Assembly: GCA_000702025.1 (NCBI GenBank)
Contig: JNKJ01000006.1
Location: 48,793 to 112,792, forward strand
Source: Blautia schinkii DSM 10518
GTDB taxonomy: Bacteria > Bacillota > Clostridia > Lachnospirales > Lachnospiraceae
Length of the DNA stretch: 64,000 bases
Reading direction: 5' to 3'
Part shown: one piece after another, positions 42,444 through 51,456 of the stretch
Layout of the letters: each line of letters starts with the position of its first letter
Position numbering within the stretch: position 1 is the stretch's first letter
The notes under the pieces: model-generated
Database searches by the model: none
Told to the model about the DNA's origin: nothing
The model's input: only the letters and a program-made list of their open reading frames with translations
Translations under genes and position numbers: made by a program

Positions 42444-45400
42444 GTGGAGTTTACACATCTTCATGTCCATACGGAATACAGCCTTCTGGACGGCTCCAAT
42501 AAAATAAAGGAATATGTTGCCCGGGTCAAGGAGCTGGGCATGGACAGTGCTGCCATCACAGACCATGGCGTCATGTACGGCATGATTGACTTTTACCGTG
42601 CCGCAAAGGAGGCCGGGATCAATCCTGTGCTGGGGTGCGAGGTTTATGTGGCGCCCGGCTCCCGCTTTGACAGGGAGATTGGAAGCGGAGATGACCGTTA
42701 TTATCATCTGGTACTGCTGGCGGAGAATAATACAGGCTACAGTAACCTCATGAAAATCGTTTCCAAAGGCTTTGTAGAAGGCTTTTATTATAAACCCAGA
42801 GTTGACCTGGAGCTTCTTCGGGAATACCATGAGGGCATTATTGCGCTCAGTGCTTGTCTGGCAGGCGAGGTGGCACGTTTTCTGTCAAGAGGAATGTACG
42901 AGGATGCCAAGGCGGCTGCGCTTCGTTACCGGGATATTTTCGGTCCGGATAATTTTTTCCTGGAGCTGCAGGACCACGGTATTCCGGAGCAGCAGTCAGT
43001 CAATCAGCAGCTTCTGCGTCTCAGCAAGGAGACAGGCATTGACCTGGTGGCGACGAACGATGTTCATTACACTATAGCAGAGGATGCGGACCCTCATGAT
43101 ATCCTTCTGTGCCTGCAGACAGGGAAGAAGCTTTCGGACGAGGACCGTATGCGCTATGAGGGCGGCCAGTATTATGTGAAATCCCCGGAGGAGATGGCCC
43201 AGCTTTTCCCATATGCACTGGAGGCGCTGGAGAATACACATAAAATCGCTTCCCGCTGTCATGTGGACATTGAGTTCGGCGTGACCAAGCTGCCGAAATA
43301 TGATGTACCGGAGGGATATACCTCCTGGGAATATTTAAATAAGCTCTGCTTCGAAGGTCTGGAATCGCTGTACGAAACAGTGACGGAGGAGCTCAAGGAG
43401 CGCCTGAATTACGAGCTGAACACCATCAAAAACATGGGCTATGTGGATTACTTCCTTATTGTATGGGATTTCATCAAATATGCCCGTGATCATGATATTA
43501 TGGTTGGGCCGGGACGAGGCTCGGCGGCCGGAAGCCTGGTGGCCTACAGCCTTGGAATCACCCAGCTTGACCCGATTAAATATGATCTGCTTTTTGAGCG
43601 CTTCCTCAATCCGGAGCGTGTGTCCATGCCCGATATTGACGTGGACTTCTGTTTTGAGCGCCGCCAGGAGGTCATTGACTACGTGGTGGAAAAGTACGGC
43701 AAGGACCGGGTGGTACAGATTGTCACCTTCGGTACCCTGGCTGCCCGCGGTGTGATCCGCGATGTTGGGCGCGTCCTCGACATGCCCTATGCCCAGGTGG
43801 ACACGATTGCGAAAATGATTCCTACAGAGCTTAATATCACCATTGACAAGGCTTTGACCATGAATCCCGAGCTTCGTAAAGCTTACGAGGAGCAGGATGA
43901 CATCAACCATCTGATTAAAATGGCAAAGCGACTTGAGGGTCTGCCGCGCCATACCTCTATGCATGCGGCAGGTGTTGTAATCAGCCAGAAGTCCGTGGAT
44001 GAATATGTGCCTCTTTCCCGCGCGCAGGACGGCTCTATCACTACACAGTTTACCATGACAACCCTGGAAGAACTGGGGCTTTTGAAGATGGATTTCCTGG
44101 GCCTTCGGACACTTACTGTAATCCAGAATGCCGTGAAGCTTGTGGAAAAAGGGATCGGGGTTTCGCTGGATATGCAGAAGATTGACTATGACGATAAGCG
44201 CGTGCTTGATTCTCTGGGAACCGGACGTACGGACGGGGTGTTCCAGTTGGAGAGCGCGGGAATGAAGAACTTCATGAAGGAATTAAAACCTCAAAGCCTT
44301 GAGGATATGATTGCCGGAATTTCCCTCTATCGTCCCGGCCCCATGGACTTCATTCCCCAGTATATCCGCGGCAAAAACCGCCCGGATACCATTCGTTACG
44401 ACTGCCCGCAGCTTGAGCCGATCCTTAATCCGACCTACGGCTGCATCGTGTATCAGGAGCAGGTTATGCAGATTGTGCGGAACCTTGCAGGTTATACACT
44501 CGGCAGAAGCGACCTGGTGCGCCGTGCCATGTCTAAGAAAAAAGCATCGGTTATGGAAAAGGAGCGCCAGAATTTCGTATACGGAAATGTGGAGGAGGGC
44601 GTGCCCGGTTGTGTCGCGAACGGCATTCCCGAAAAGACTGCACACAAGATTTACGACGATATGACGGATTTCGCGAAATATGCGTTTAATAAATCCCATG
44701 CTGCCGCCTACGCGGTAGTGGCATATCAGACAGCCTATCTGAAATACTATTATCCGGTGGAGTTTATGGCTGCGCTCATGACCTCCGTGATAGAAATGCC
44801 CAGCAAGGTTGCAGAATATATCCTGGTCTGCCGCCAGATGGGGATTAAAATCCTGCCGCCGGATATCAACTGCGGAGATTATGGTTTCTCCGTGGATAAC
44901 GGTTCCATCCGCTACGGACTTTCCGCGATTAAAAGTATCGGCCGCCCTGTCATCGAGGAGCTGGTGAAGGAAAGAGAGGAGCGGGGACAGTTCCGTTCAC
45001 TTAAGGATTTTATTGAGCGTATGCGTGAGCAGCTCAATAAGCGTGCGATTGAAAACTTTATCAAATCGGGTGCATCGGACTGTCTTGACGGCAACCGCAG
45101 GCAGAAAATGATGGTTTATGCCCAGATCGTGGACAGCATCAACCAGGAGAAGAAGTACACCATGGCGGGCCAGCTCAGCCTTTTCGATATCGTGAGCGAG
45201 GAAGAAAAGAAGGAATTTGAGATTCGTATGCCTGACCTTGAGGAATATGACAAGGAGATGATTCTCGCTTTTGAAAAAGAAGTGCTTGGCATTTATTTAA
45301 GCGGTCATCCGCTGGAACGTTACAGCGATATGATGGAAAAGATGATTTCCGCAAAATCCACGGACTTCCAGCCGGATGAGGAGACTGGAGCTACACGGGT

Positions 45401-45911
45401 GTTTGACGGACAAAAGGTAATTGTTGGCGGAATGATTACGGATAAAACCATAAAATATACAAAGAATAATAAAATCATGGCTTTTATCACTATTGAGGAT
45501 TTGGTCGGAACCGTAGAGATTGTAGTTTTCCCCAGAGATTACGAGAAATATCAGACAATGATCAACGAGGATGCCAAGGTGTTCATCCAGGGAAGGGTTT
45601 CTGCGGAGGACGACAAACCGAGCAAGATCATTCTGGAAAAGGTGCGTACGTTCGATGATGTCCCCAGAGAATTGTGGATCCAGTTTGCGGATAAGGAAGA
45701 GTACGGAGCTGTGGAGGCGGAGCTGCTTGAAGAGCTTAAGGCGTCACCCGGAAACTGCAGCGTGGTTGTGTACCTTAGAGACGTAAAGGCTATGAAGAAG
45801 CTTCCTATTGGTTATCATGTACAAATTGAGGATTCCTGGCTGTCCCGAATCCGCAAAAAATATGGGGATACCAATGTTAAAGTTGTGGAAAGAGTATTGA
45901 AAAACTTGTAA
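42444..45911 (+). CDS. dnaE: DNA polymerase III alpha subunit (DnaE)
   Basis: A 1155-residue replicative polymerase. The PHP domain is at 1-270 (HVHTEYSLLDG at 6-16, then ITDHGVMYG). The C-family polymerase core has GPGRGSAAGSLVAYSLGI near 353-370 and the catalytic PDIDVDFCFERR near 395-406. It continues with a tandem helix-hairpin-helix region and an OB-fold (GGMITDKTIKYTKNNKIMAF near 995). The length is normal for DnaE1-type enzymes without a proofreading domain. The start is GTG 42444 with AAGGAGAG upstream. It precedes pfkA, an order I recall in other Clostridia. Confidence 0.95.
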   Translation: MEFTHLHVHTEYSLLDGSNKIKEYVARVKELGMDSAAITDHGVMYGMIDFYRAAKEAGINPVLGCEVYVAPGSRFDREIGSGDDRYYHLVLLAENNTGYSNLMKIVSKGFVEGFYYKPRVDLELLREYHEGIIALSACLAGEVARFLSRGMYEDAKAAALRYRDIFGPDNFFLELQDHGIPEQQSVNQQLLRLSKETGIDLVATNDVHYTIAEDADPHDILLCLQTGKKLSDEDRMRYEGGQYYVKSPEEMAQLFPYALEALENTHKIASRCHVDIEFGVTKLPKYDVPEGYTSWEYLNKLCFEGLESLYETVTEELKERLNYELNTIKNMGYVDYFLIVWDFIKYARDHDIMVGPGRGSAAGSLVAYSLGITQLDPIKYDLLFERFLNPERVSMPDIDVDFCFERRQEVIDYVVEKYGKDRVVQIVTFGTLAARGVIRDVGRVLDMPYAQVDTIAKMIPTELNITIDKALTMNPELRKAYEEQDDINHLIKMAKRLEGLPRHTSMHAAGVVISQKSVDEYVPLSRAQDGSITTQFTMTTLEELGLLKMDFLGLRTLTVIQNAVKLVEKGIGVSLDMQKIDYDDKRVLDSLGTGRTDGVFQLESAGMKNFMKELKPQSLEDMIAGISLYRPGPMDFIPQYIRGKNRPDTIRYDCPQLEPILNPTYGCIVYQEQVMQIVRNLAGYTLGRSDLVRRAMSKKKASVMEKERQNFVYGNVEEGVPGCVANGIPEKTAHKIYDDMTDFAKYAFNKSHAAAYAVVAYQTAYLKYYYPVEFMAALMTSVIEMPSKVAEYILVCRQMGIKILPPDINCGDYGFSVDNGSIRYGLSAIKSIGRPVIEELVKEREERGQFRSLKDFIERMREQLNKRAIENFIKSGASDCLDGNRRQKMMVYAQIVDSINQEKKYTMAGQLSLFDIVSEEEKKEFEIRMPDLEEYDKEMILAFEKEVLGIYLSGHPLERYSDMMEKMISAKSTDFQPDEETGATRVFDGQKVIVGGMITDKTIKYTKNNKIMAFITIEDLVGTVEIVVFPRDYEKYQTMINEDAKVFIQGRVSAEDDKPSKIILEKVRTFDDVPRELWIQFADKEEYGAVEAELLEELKASPGNCSVVVYLRDVKAMKKLPIGYHVQIEDSWLSRIRKKYGDTNVKVVERVLKNL

Positions 45912-45977
45912 AAATGCTTTACACTATAACCGAATATGTGTAGAACGAGATAGATTCAGAAGATGGAGGAAAATAGT

Positions 45978-46988
45978 ATGGCAGAAAAGAAGCTTAAAAC
46001 CATTGGTGTTTTGACCAGTGGCGGTGACGCACCCGGAATGAATGCCGCAATCCGTGCAGTTGTAAGAAGAGGTTTGAGCAGCGGATTGAAGGTGAAAGGC
46101 ATCTTAAAGGGATATAATGGACTTTTAAACGAAGAAATCATTGACATGTCTGCCAAAGACGTATCTGACACGATTGAACGTGGCGGTACCATTCTCTATA
46201 CAGCCCGCTGTGCAGAATTCCGTACCCCGGAAGGACAGCTACGCGGTGCGGAAGTATGTAAAAAACACGGGATTGAGGGTCTGGTGGTCATCGGTGGAGA
46301 CGGTTCCTTTGCCGGTGCGCAGAAGCTGGCGAACCTTGGCATCAACACTATCGGTGTGCCGGGAACTATTGACCTGGATATTGCCTGTACAGAATATACC
46401 ATTGGTTTTGACACTGCTGTGAATACGGCTATGGAAGCGATTGATAAGGTACGTGATACCTCTACTTCCCATGAGCGCTGCAGTATCATTGAGGTTATGG
46501 GTCGTAACGCAGGTTATCTTGCGCTTTGGTGCGGTATTGCCAACGGAGCGGAGGATGTGCTGATTCCTGAGAAATATGATTACGATGAGCAGAAAATCAT
46601 CAACAATATTATTGAGAACCGCAAGCTGGGCAAAAAGCACCATATCATCATCAATGCCGAGGGTATCGGACATTCTGAGGCTATGGCCAGACGAATCGAG
46701 GCTGCCACCGGAATCGAGACACGGGCTACCATCCTCGGACACATGCAGCGAGGCGGAAATCCCACCTGTAAGGACCGTGTGTACGCATCCATGATGGGAG
46801 CTATGGCAGTGGACCTTCTAAGCGAGGGAAAAACCTGCCGCGTAGTGGGCTATCGTCACGGCGAGTATGTGGATTTTGACATCAATGAAGCGCTTGCAAT
46901 GCAGAAAAATGTTTCTGAATACCAGTGGGAGGTATGTAATTCTCTTTCCCATAATTATGACAAAAATGGAATGGTGTTAAAGAGATAA
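45978..46988 (+). CDS. pfkA: ATP-dependent 6-phosphofructokinase
   Basis: A 336-residue phosphofructokinase that commits fructose 6-phosphate to glycolysis. GVLTSGGDAPGMNAAIR (10-26) is the phosphate-binding start; GGDGS (106-110) has the Gly expected for ATP rather than pyrophosphate use. The catalytic loop reads TIDLD (130-134) where the E. coli enzyme has TIDND; both Asp residues are kept. EVMGRNAGYLAL near 170 and LGHMQRGG near 255 complete the site. ATG 45978 has GGAGG upstream; the frame is open 15 bases more. Confidence 0.94.
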   Translation: MAEKKLKTIGVLTSGGDAPGMNAAIRAVVRRGLSSGLKVKGILKGYNGLLNEEIIDMSAKDVSDTIERGGTILYTARCAEFRTPEGQLRGAEVCKKHGIEGLVVIGGDGSFAGAQKLANLGINTIGVPGTIDLDIACTEYTIGFDTAVNTAMEAIDKVRDTSTSHERCSIIEVMGRNAGYLALWCGIANGAEDVLIPEKYDYDEQKIINNIIENRKLGKKHHIIINAEGIGHSEAMARRIEAATGIETRATILGHMQRGGNPTCKDRVYASMMGAMAVDLLSEGKTCRVVGYRHGEYVDFDINEALAMQKNVSEYQWEVCNSLSHNYDKNGMVLKR

Positions 46989-46990
46989 GC

Positions 46991-48379
46991 ATGTTACAGA
47001 AATTAAACAGCAGACTGCAGAAATTAAATACAGCACAAATAATTACCCTCGGCTTTGCGGGGGTGATTTTTATAGGCGGGATAATTCTCTGGTTGCCGTT
47101 CTGCACGGCTCCCGGAGAGTATACTTCCTTTACTGACGCAATGTTTACCGCCACCACCTGCGTATGTGTAACTGGATTGGTTACAGTTGTGACGGCGGCG
47201 CACTGGACCATCATCGGTAAAGTGGTAATCCTGATTTTGATACAGATTGGCGGGATTGGACTCATTTCTCTGGCAAGCATTATTTTTATCGGCCTGCACA
47301 GAAAGATTTCCCTTCGTGAGCGGCGGATGATCCAGGAGTCCTATAACCTTGATAAGATGGCCGGACTGGTGAAGCTGGTCAGACGTGTGATCATCAGTGT
47401 GTTCGGGGCGGAGGCAATAGGCGCTGTGTGCTATGCGTTCTGCTTTGTCCCTGAGTTCGGGTTGGCAGAGGGGCTGGCACAGTCTGTGTTTACAGCGGTT
47501 TCTGCGTTCTGCAACGCCGGGATTGACATCCTGGGTGAAAACAGTCTCGCTTCCTATGTAGATAATCCACTGGTGAACCTTACGACAATGGGGCTGATCA
47601 TTGCTGCGGGTTTAGGCTTTGTTGTGTGGTGGGATGTGGCAGATAAGATTAAAAGAGTTTTAAAGCGTCAGATGCCGTTGCGTAGGGCGTTTAAGAGTCT
47701 GCGCCTTCACAGTAAGATTGTCCTGGCTATGACGGCTATTCTTGTGCTGGGCGGCACGGTATTTATTTTCCTTTTTGAATATGGGAATCCTAATACAATA
47801 AAGGATATGCCGCTGGGGACTAAGGTGCTGGCATCTGCCTTCCAATCCGTCACAACGCGTACGGCGGGCTTCTTTACGGTGGACCAGGCAGCGTTTTCCA
47901 ACGCAAGTGTAATCTTGTGCCTGGTGCTCATGTTTATCGGCGGTTCGCCCATGGGTACAGCAGGCGGAGTGAAAACAACGACTATGGCGGTGATGTTTTT
48001 AAGTGTACTCTCCAACCTGCGGGGCAGACGCGATGTGGAAAGCCATCACAGGAGGATCCGCGACAGCTACATACGTTCAGCAGTCGTGGTTACGGGAATG
48101 GGCTTTATGACTCTGCTGGTGATGACGCTGCTTTTGGCAGCAGCTATGCCTGGCGCAGGGCTTGTGGATATCCTATATGAGATGACGTCAGCGATTGCGA
48201 CTGTGGGACTTTCCCGTGGACTTACGCCCACACTTTCTGTGATTGGGAAGTGGATCGTGATTCTCACCATGTATCTTGGCAGGATCGGACCGCTTACGCT
48301 TGGTACCGCGGTTGTGATACGTGCCCACAAAAGAACGGAGAACACGCATCTGGCAGAAGAGGATGTAATGATAGGGTAA
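46991..48379 (+). CDS. Potassium uptake protein, TrkH/KtrB family
   Basis: A 462-residue membrane protein with four repeated membrane-pore-membrane units of the Trk/Ktr channel. Selectivity-filter-like loops are visible: TATTCVCVTGLVT near 53-65, FTAVSAFCNAGIDI near 163-177, SVTTRTAGF near 288-296 and TSAIATVGLSRGLTP near 398-412, each with the conserved Gly. It imports K+ with the RCK subunit encoded 46 bases downstream. It begins two bases after pfkA and has a weak ribosome site, so it may be translated by coupling. Confidence 0.9.
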   Translation: MLQKLNSRLQKLNTAQIITLGFAGVIFIGGIILWLPFCTAPGEYTSFTDAMFTATTCVCVTGLVTVVTAAHWTIIGKVVILILIQIGGIGLISLASIIFIGLHRKISLRERRMIQESYNLDKMAGLVKLVRRVIISVFGAEAIGAVCYAFCFVPEFGLAEGLAQSVFTAVSAFCNAGIDILGENSLASYVDNPLVNLTTMGLIIAAGLGFVVWWDVADKIKRVLKRQMPLRRAFKSLRLHSKIVLAMTAILVLGGTVFIFLFEYGNPNTIKDMPLGTKVLASAFQSVTTRTAGFFTVDQAAFSNASVILCLVLMFIGGSPMGTAGGVKTTTMAVMFLSVLSNLRGRRDVESHHRRIRDSYIRSAVVVTGMGFMTLLVMTLLLAAAMPGAGLVDILYEMTSAIATVGLSRGLTPTLSVIGKWIVILTMYLGRIGPLTLGTAVVIRAHKRTENTHLAEEDVMIG

Positions 48380-48424
48380 GTAATAACAATTCATCCGCGG
48401 TACATGCGGAGCAGGAGGTTTGCT

Positions 48425-49078
48425 TTGAAGGATAAATCATTTGCAGTCATCGGGCTGGGGCAGTTTGGAACAGCTCTGGCGACGACACTGGCGGAATCGA
48501 ATTATGACGTGCTGGTGATTGACGATAAAGAGGAAAACATACAGGAAATTGCCGAGAAGGTCACCTATGCGGTAAAGGCGGATGTGCGCGAGCCCGGGAT
48601 TCTGCAGTCTTTGGGTGTGCAGAATGTGGATGTGGCTATTGTGGCCGTGTCGGAAAATATTGAGGCCAGTATTACGGCAACCATGCAGGCGAAAGAGCTG
48701 GGCGTGCCTTTTGTCATGGCGAAGGCGACCAACGGGCTGCACGGCAGGATTTTAAACAAGATTGGCGCGGATGAGGTGATATATCCGGAGCAGTCCATGG
48801 GGCTCAGAGTGGCGAAAAATCTCATGTCCAGCGGATTTCTCGATATTTTTGAGCTTTCCTCAGAGTTCAGTATGGCGGAGTTCCTGATTCCGGACGAGTG
48901 GGTGGGCAAAACGCTCTCCGAGCTGGGTATCCGGGAGAAATTCCATATCAACGTGATTGGTGTGAAGCAGGGCGACGATGTGGACGTGAACCCCAGACCG
49001 AATGTGTCGCTGCCATCAGATTGTACAGTGATCGCTATCGGCAAAAACCGCGACTTAAACAAAGCATCGGCGAAGTAG
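48425..49078 (+). CDS. Potassium uptake regulatory subunit, TrkA/KtrA (RCK) family
   Basis: A 217-residue cytosolic gating subunit. The RCK-N Rossmann domain (1-130) opens with FAVIGLGQFGTALATTLAE (GxGxFG) and VLVIDDKEE, binding NAD or ATP/ADP. The RCK-C domain follows (about 135-217). The start is TTG 48425 with AGGAGG six bases upstream, chosen over longer starts without ribosome sites. It forms an octameric ring on the TrkH/KtrB-type channel encoded just before it. Confidence 0.9.
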   Translation: MKDKSFAVIGLGQFGTALATTLAESNYDVLVIDDKEENIQEIAEKVTYAVKADVREPGILQSLGVQNVDVAIVAVSENIEASITATMQAKELGVPFVMAKATNGLHGRILNKIGADEVIYPEQSMGLRVAKNLMSSGFLDIFELSSEFSMAEFLIPDEWVGKTLSELGIREKFHINVIGVKQGDDVDVNPRPNVSLPSDCTVIAIGKNRDLNKASAK

Positions 49079-49182
49079 AATTTAGCCGAAGTAAAATATA
49101 GCTGCAGCGAATGCGGCCATGGAGGAACGCCGCAGACGGCATCCCTGAATGCAGCCGCAGTAAGTGCGGCACTGGAGGAAAT

Positions 49183-49956
49183 ATGATTTCGAGTGTGAGT
49201 AATGCTCAGGTGAAAAATATCATACAGTTAAACCAGAAAACAAAAGCCCGCAGAGAACAAGGGCTTTTTGTTGCAGAAGGAAGGAAAATGTTTTTGGAGG
49301 CACCGGGAGAGTGGGTATCAAAGGTTTATGTATCCGAATCGCTCTCCGGGGACCGGGAGCTGATGGAGCGGGCTGAGGCTTTTCCCCATGAGCTTGTGGC
49401 GGACAATGTATTCCGGCAGATGTGTGACACGCAGACGCCCCAGGGTATCCTTACCGTGCTCCGCAAACCTTCTTATACTATGATGGATATTTTTAAGGGA
49501 GACAATCCTCTGGTTATGATTCTGGAGGATTTACAGGACCCCGGCAATGCAGGGACGATTCTGCGCACTGGAGAAGGTGCGGGCGTGAGCGGCGTGCTGC
49601 TCACCAAAACCTGCGTCGATGTCACAAATCCAAAAGTAATTCGTTCGACAATGGGTTCAATTTACAGAATGCCTTTTTTATATGTCGAAAATGTGGTATC
49701 ATTAAGGAGAGAATTGCAAAAACTAACTATCCGTACATTTGCCGCTCATCTTAAGGGGCAGAACTCCTATGACAAGGAGGACTACACCGGCGGAACGGCG
49801 TTCCTCATCGGCAATGAGGGAAAAGGACTCACGGAGGAAGCGGCCCGGGCAGCCGATTGTCTCATACGGATTCCAATGTGCGGAAAGGTTGAATCGCTCA
49901 ATGCCGCCATGGCGGCGGGAATTCTCATGTACGAGGCGGCGCGGCAGCGCAGGTGA
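49183..49956 (+). CDS. TrmH/SpoU-family RNA methyltransferase
   Basis: A 257-residue SPOUT methyltransferase that 2'-O-methylates rRNA or tRNA ribose with SAM. The substrate-binding N-terminus (1-100) starts ISSVSNAQVKNIIQL and has GLFVAEGRKM. The knotted SAM domain has the three SpoU motifs: LEDLQDPGNAGTILRTGEGAG near 130-150, FLIGNEGKGLTEEA near 210 and IRIPMCGKVESLNAAMAAGILMYE near 230-253. ATG 49183 has GGAGG upstream. The 100 bases before it contain an imperfect duplication of a GCGGC...GGAGGAA segment, which gives two ribosome-site-like sequences. Confidence 0.9.
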   Translation: MISSVSNAQVKNIIQLNQKTKARREQGLFVAEGRKMFLEAPGEWVSKVYVSESLSGDRELMERAEAFPHELVADNVFRQMCDTQTPQGILTVLRKPSYTMMDIFKGDNPLVMILEDLQDPGNAGTILRTGEGAGVSGVLLTKTCVDVTNPKVIRSTMGSIYRMPFLYVENVVSLRRELQKLTIRTFAAHLKGQNSYDKEDYTGGTAFLIGNEGKGLTEEAARAADCLIRIPMCGKVESLNAAMAAGILMYEAARQRR

Positions 49957-50067
49957 GACGGTACACAGCCGGTGCGGTAACGCAGGTGACACGTCTTTGT
50001 CGCAGGAATTGCGGCAATCGTCTCGCAGTAAATGGCAGAATGCTTTCAACCGGAAAGGGGGAGTATT

Positions 50068-50505
50068 ATGGAACCTTTGATTTGGCTGGCTATACTAGCG
50101 GTTTTTCTTGTTATTGAGGCTTTTACAACAGGTCTTACGACCATCTGGTTCGCCGGAGGGGCGCTGGTGGCGGTAATCGCATCATATTTGGGAGCCGGAC
50201 TGGTATTGCAGCTTCTCCTGTTCCTCGTAGTGTCGGTATTGCTTTTGATTTTCACAAGGCCGCTTGCACTGAGGTATATGAACAAAGATTTAGAGAAAAC
50301 TAATGTAAACAGTCTTTTGGGGAAAAGAGCTGTTGTGACCCAGGAGATTGATAACCTGGCCCAGACAGGGCAGGTGCGTATCAATGACATTGAATGGATG
50401 GCCCGTGCATCTGAGGATGGTCATAAGATACCGGAGAATGCTGTGGTGAAGGTAGTGGATGTCCACGGTGTCAGATTATTTGTAGAAGAGATTAAGGAGG
50501 GTTAG
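50068..50505 (+). CDS. NfeD-family membrane protein
   Basis: A 145-residue short NfeD protein. Residues 1-65 hold three hydrophobic membrane segments; 75-145 form a small soluble OB-fold-like barrel (GKRAVVTQEIDNL, then VVKVVDVHGVRLFVEE). NfeD proteins usually accompany stomatin/SPFH proteins and are thought to help membrane microdomain formation; the SPFH gene here starts four bases after the stop. GGGGGAG precedes ATG 50068. Confidence 0.87.
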   Translation: MEPLIWLAILAVFLVIEAFTTGLTTIWFAGGALVAVIASYLGAGLVLQLLLFLVVSVLLLIFTRPLALRYMNKDLEKTNVNSLLGKRAVVTQEIDNLAQTGQVRINDIEWMARASEDGHKIPENAVVKVVDVHGVRLFVEEIKEG

Positions 50506-50508
50506 ATT

Positions 50509-51456
50509 ATGGCTGGTATTATTTCATTGATAGTAATTATCGTTTTAGTGCTGTGGGTCCTGGCATCTTGTATCCGCATTGTGCCCCAGGCTTATGCGAT
50601 CGTGCTGGAGCGTCTTGGTGCATACAGAGCAACGTGGGGAACAGGTATCCACTTTAAGGTGCCGTTCATTGAGCGTGTGGCAAGAAAAGTGAATTTAAAA
50701 GAGCAGGTGGTGGATTTCCCGCCGCAGCCGGTTATCACCAAGGATAACGTAACCATGCAGATTGACACTGTTGTATTTTTCCAGATCACAGACCCGAAGC
50801 TTTATGCATACGGCGTGGAGAATCCGATCATGGCAATCGAGAATCTTTCCGCAACCACACTGCGTAATATCATCGGTGATATGGAGCTTGACGAAACATT
50901 GACCTCACGTGAGGTGATCAATACCAGGATGCGTGCGTCTCTGGACGTGGCGACTGACCCATGGGGAATCAAGGTAAACCGTGTGGAGCTTAAGAATATC
51001 ATTCCTCCGGCAGCTATCCAGGATGCCATGGAGAAACAGATGAAGGCTGAGCGTGAGCGCCGTGAGTCCATCCTCCGTGCAGAGGGTGAGAAACGCTCCA
51101 CAGTGCTTGTGGCAGAAGGTAAGAAGCAGTCTGTCATCCTTGACGCAGAGGCTGAGAAGCAGGCAGCCATCCTTCGTGCAGAGGCACAGAAGGAGAGAAT
51201 GATCCGCGAGGCAGAAGGCCAGGCGGCGGCTGTGCTTAAGGTACAGGAGGCAACTGCAGAGGGCTTACGTATGATCAAAGCAGCAGGTGCGGACAACTCC
51301 GTACTTACCTTAAAGAGCCTGGAGGCGCTGGGTAAGGTTGCTGACGGCAAAGCGACGAAGATCATCATCCCATCCGACATCCAGGGGATTGCCGGACTTG
51401 CGACCTCCCTGAAGGAGATTATGGTCGACAACCCGGTGGACGCAGGAGGAAAATAA
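50509..51456 (+). CDS. SPFH/stomatin-like membrane protein (slipin/QmcA type)
   Basis: A 315-residue SPFH (band 7) protein. One N-terminal membrane segment (about 3-25) is followed by the SPFH domain (AYAIVLERLGAYRATWGTG near 29-47, VDFPPQPVITKDNV, up to about 190). A long Ala/Glu-rich coiled coil follows (about 180-260), typical of stomatins. Such proteins build oligomeric cages or microdomains in the membrane. It lies between the NfeD gene and a patatin gene whose ATG overlaps its stop (TAATG), so all three are probably co-translated. Confidence 0.92.
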   Translation: MAGIISLIVIIVLVLWVLASCIRIVPQAYAIVLERLGAYRATWGTGIHFKVPFIERVARKVNLKEQVVDFPPQPVITKDNVTMQIDTVVFFQITDPKLYAYGVENPIMAIENLSATTLRNIIGDMELDETLTSREVINTRMRASLDVATDPWGIKVNRVELKNIIPPAAIQDAMEKQMKAERERRESILRAEGEKRSTVLVAEGKKQSVILDAEAEKQAAILRAEAQKERMIREAEGQAAAVLKVQEATAEGLRMIKAAGADNSVLTLKSLEALGKVADGKATKIIIPSDIQGIAGLATSLKEIMVDNPVDAGGK

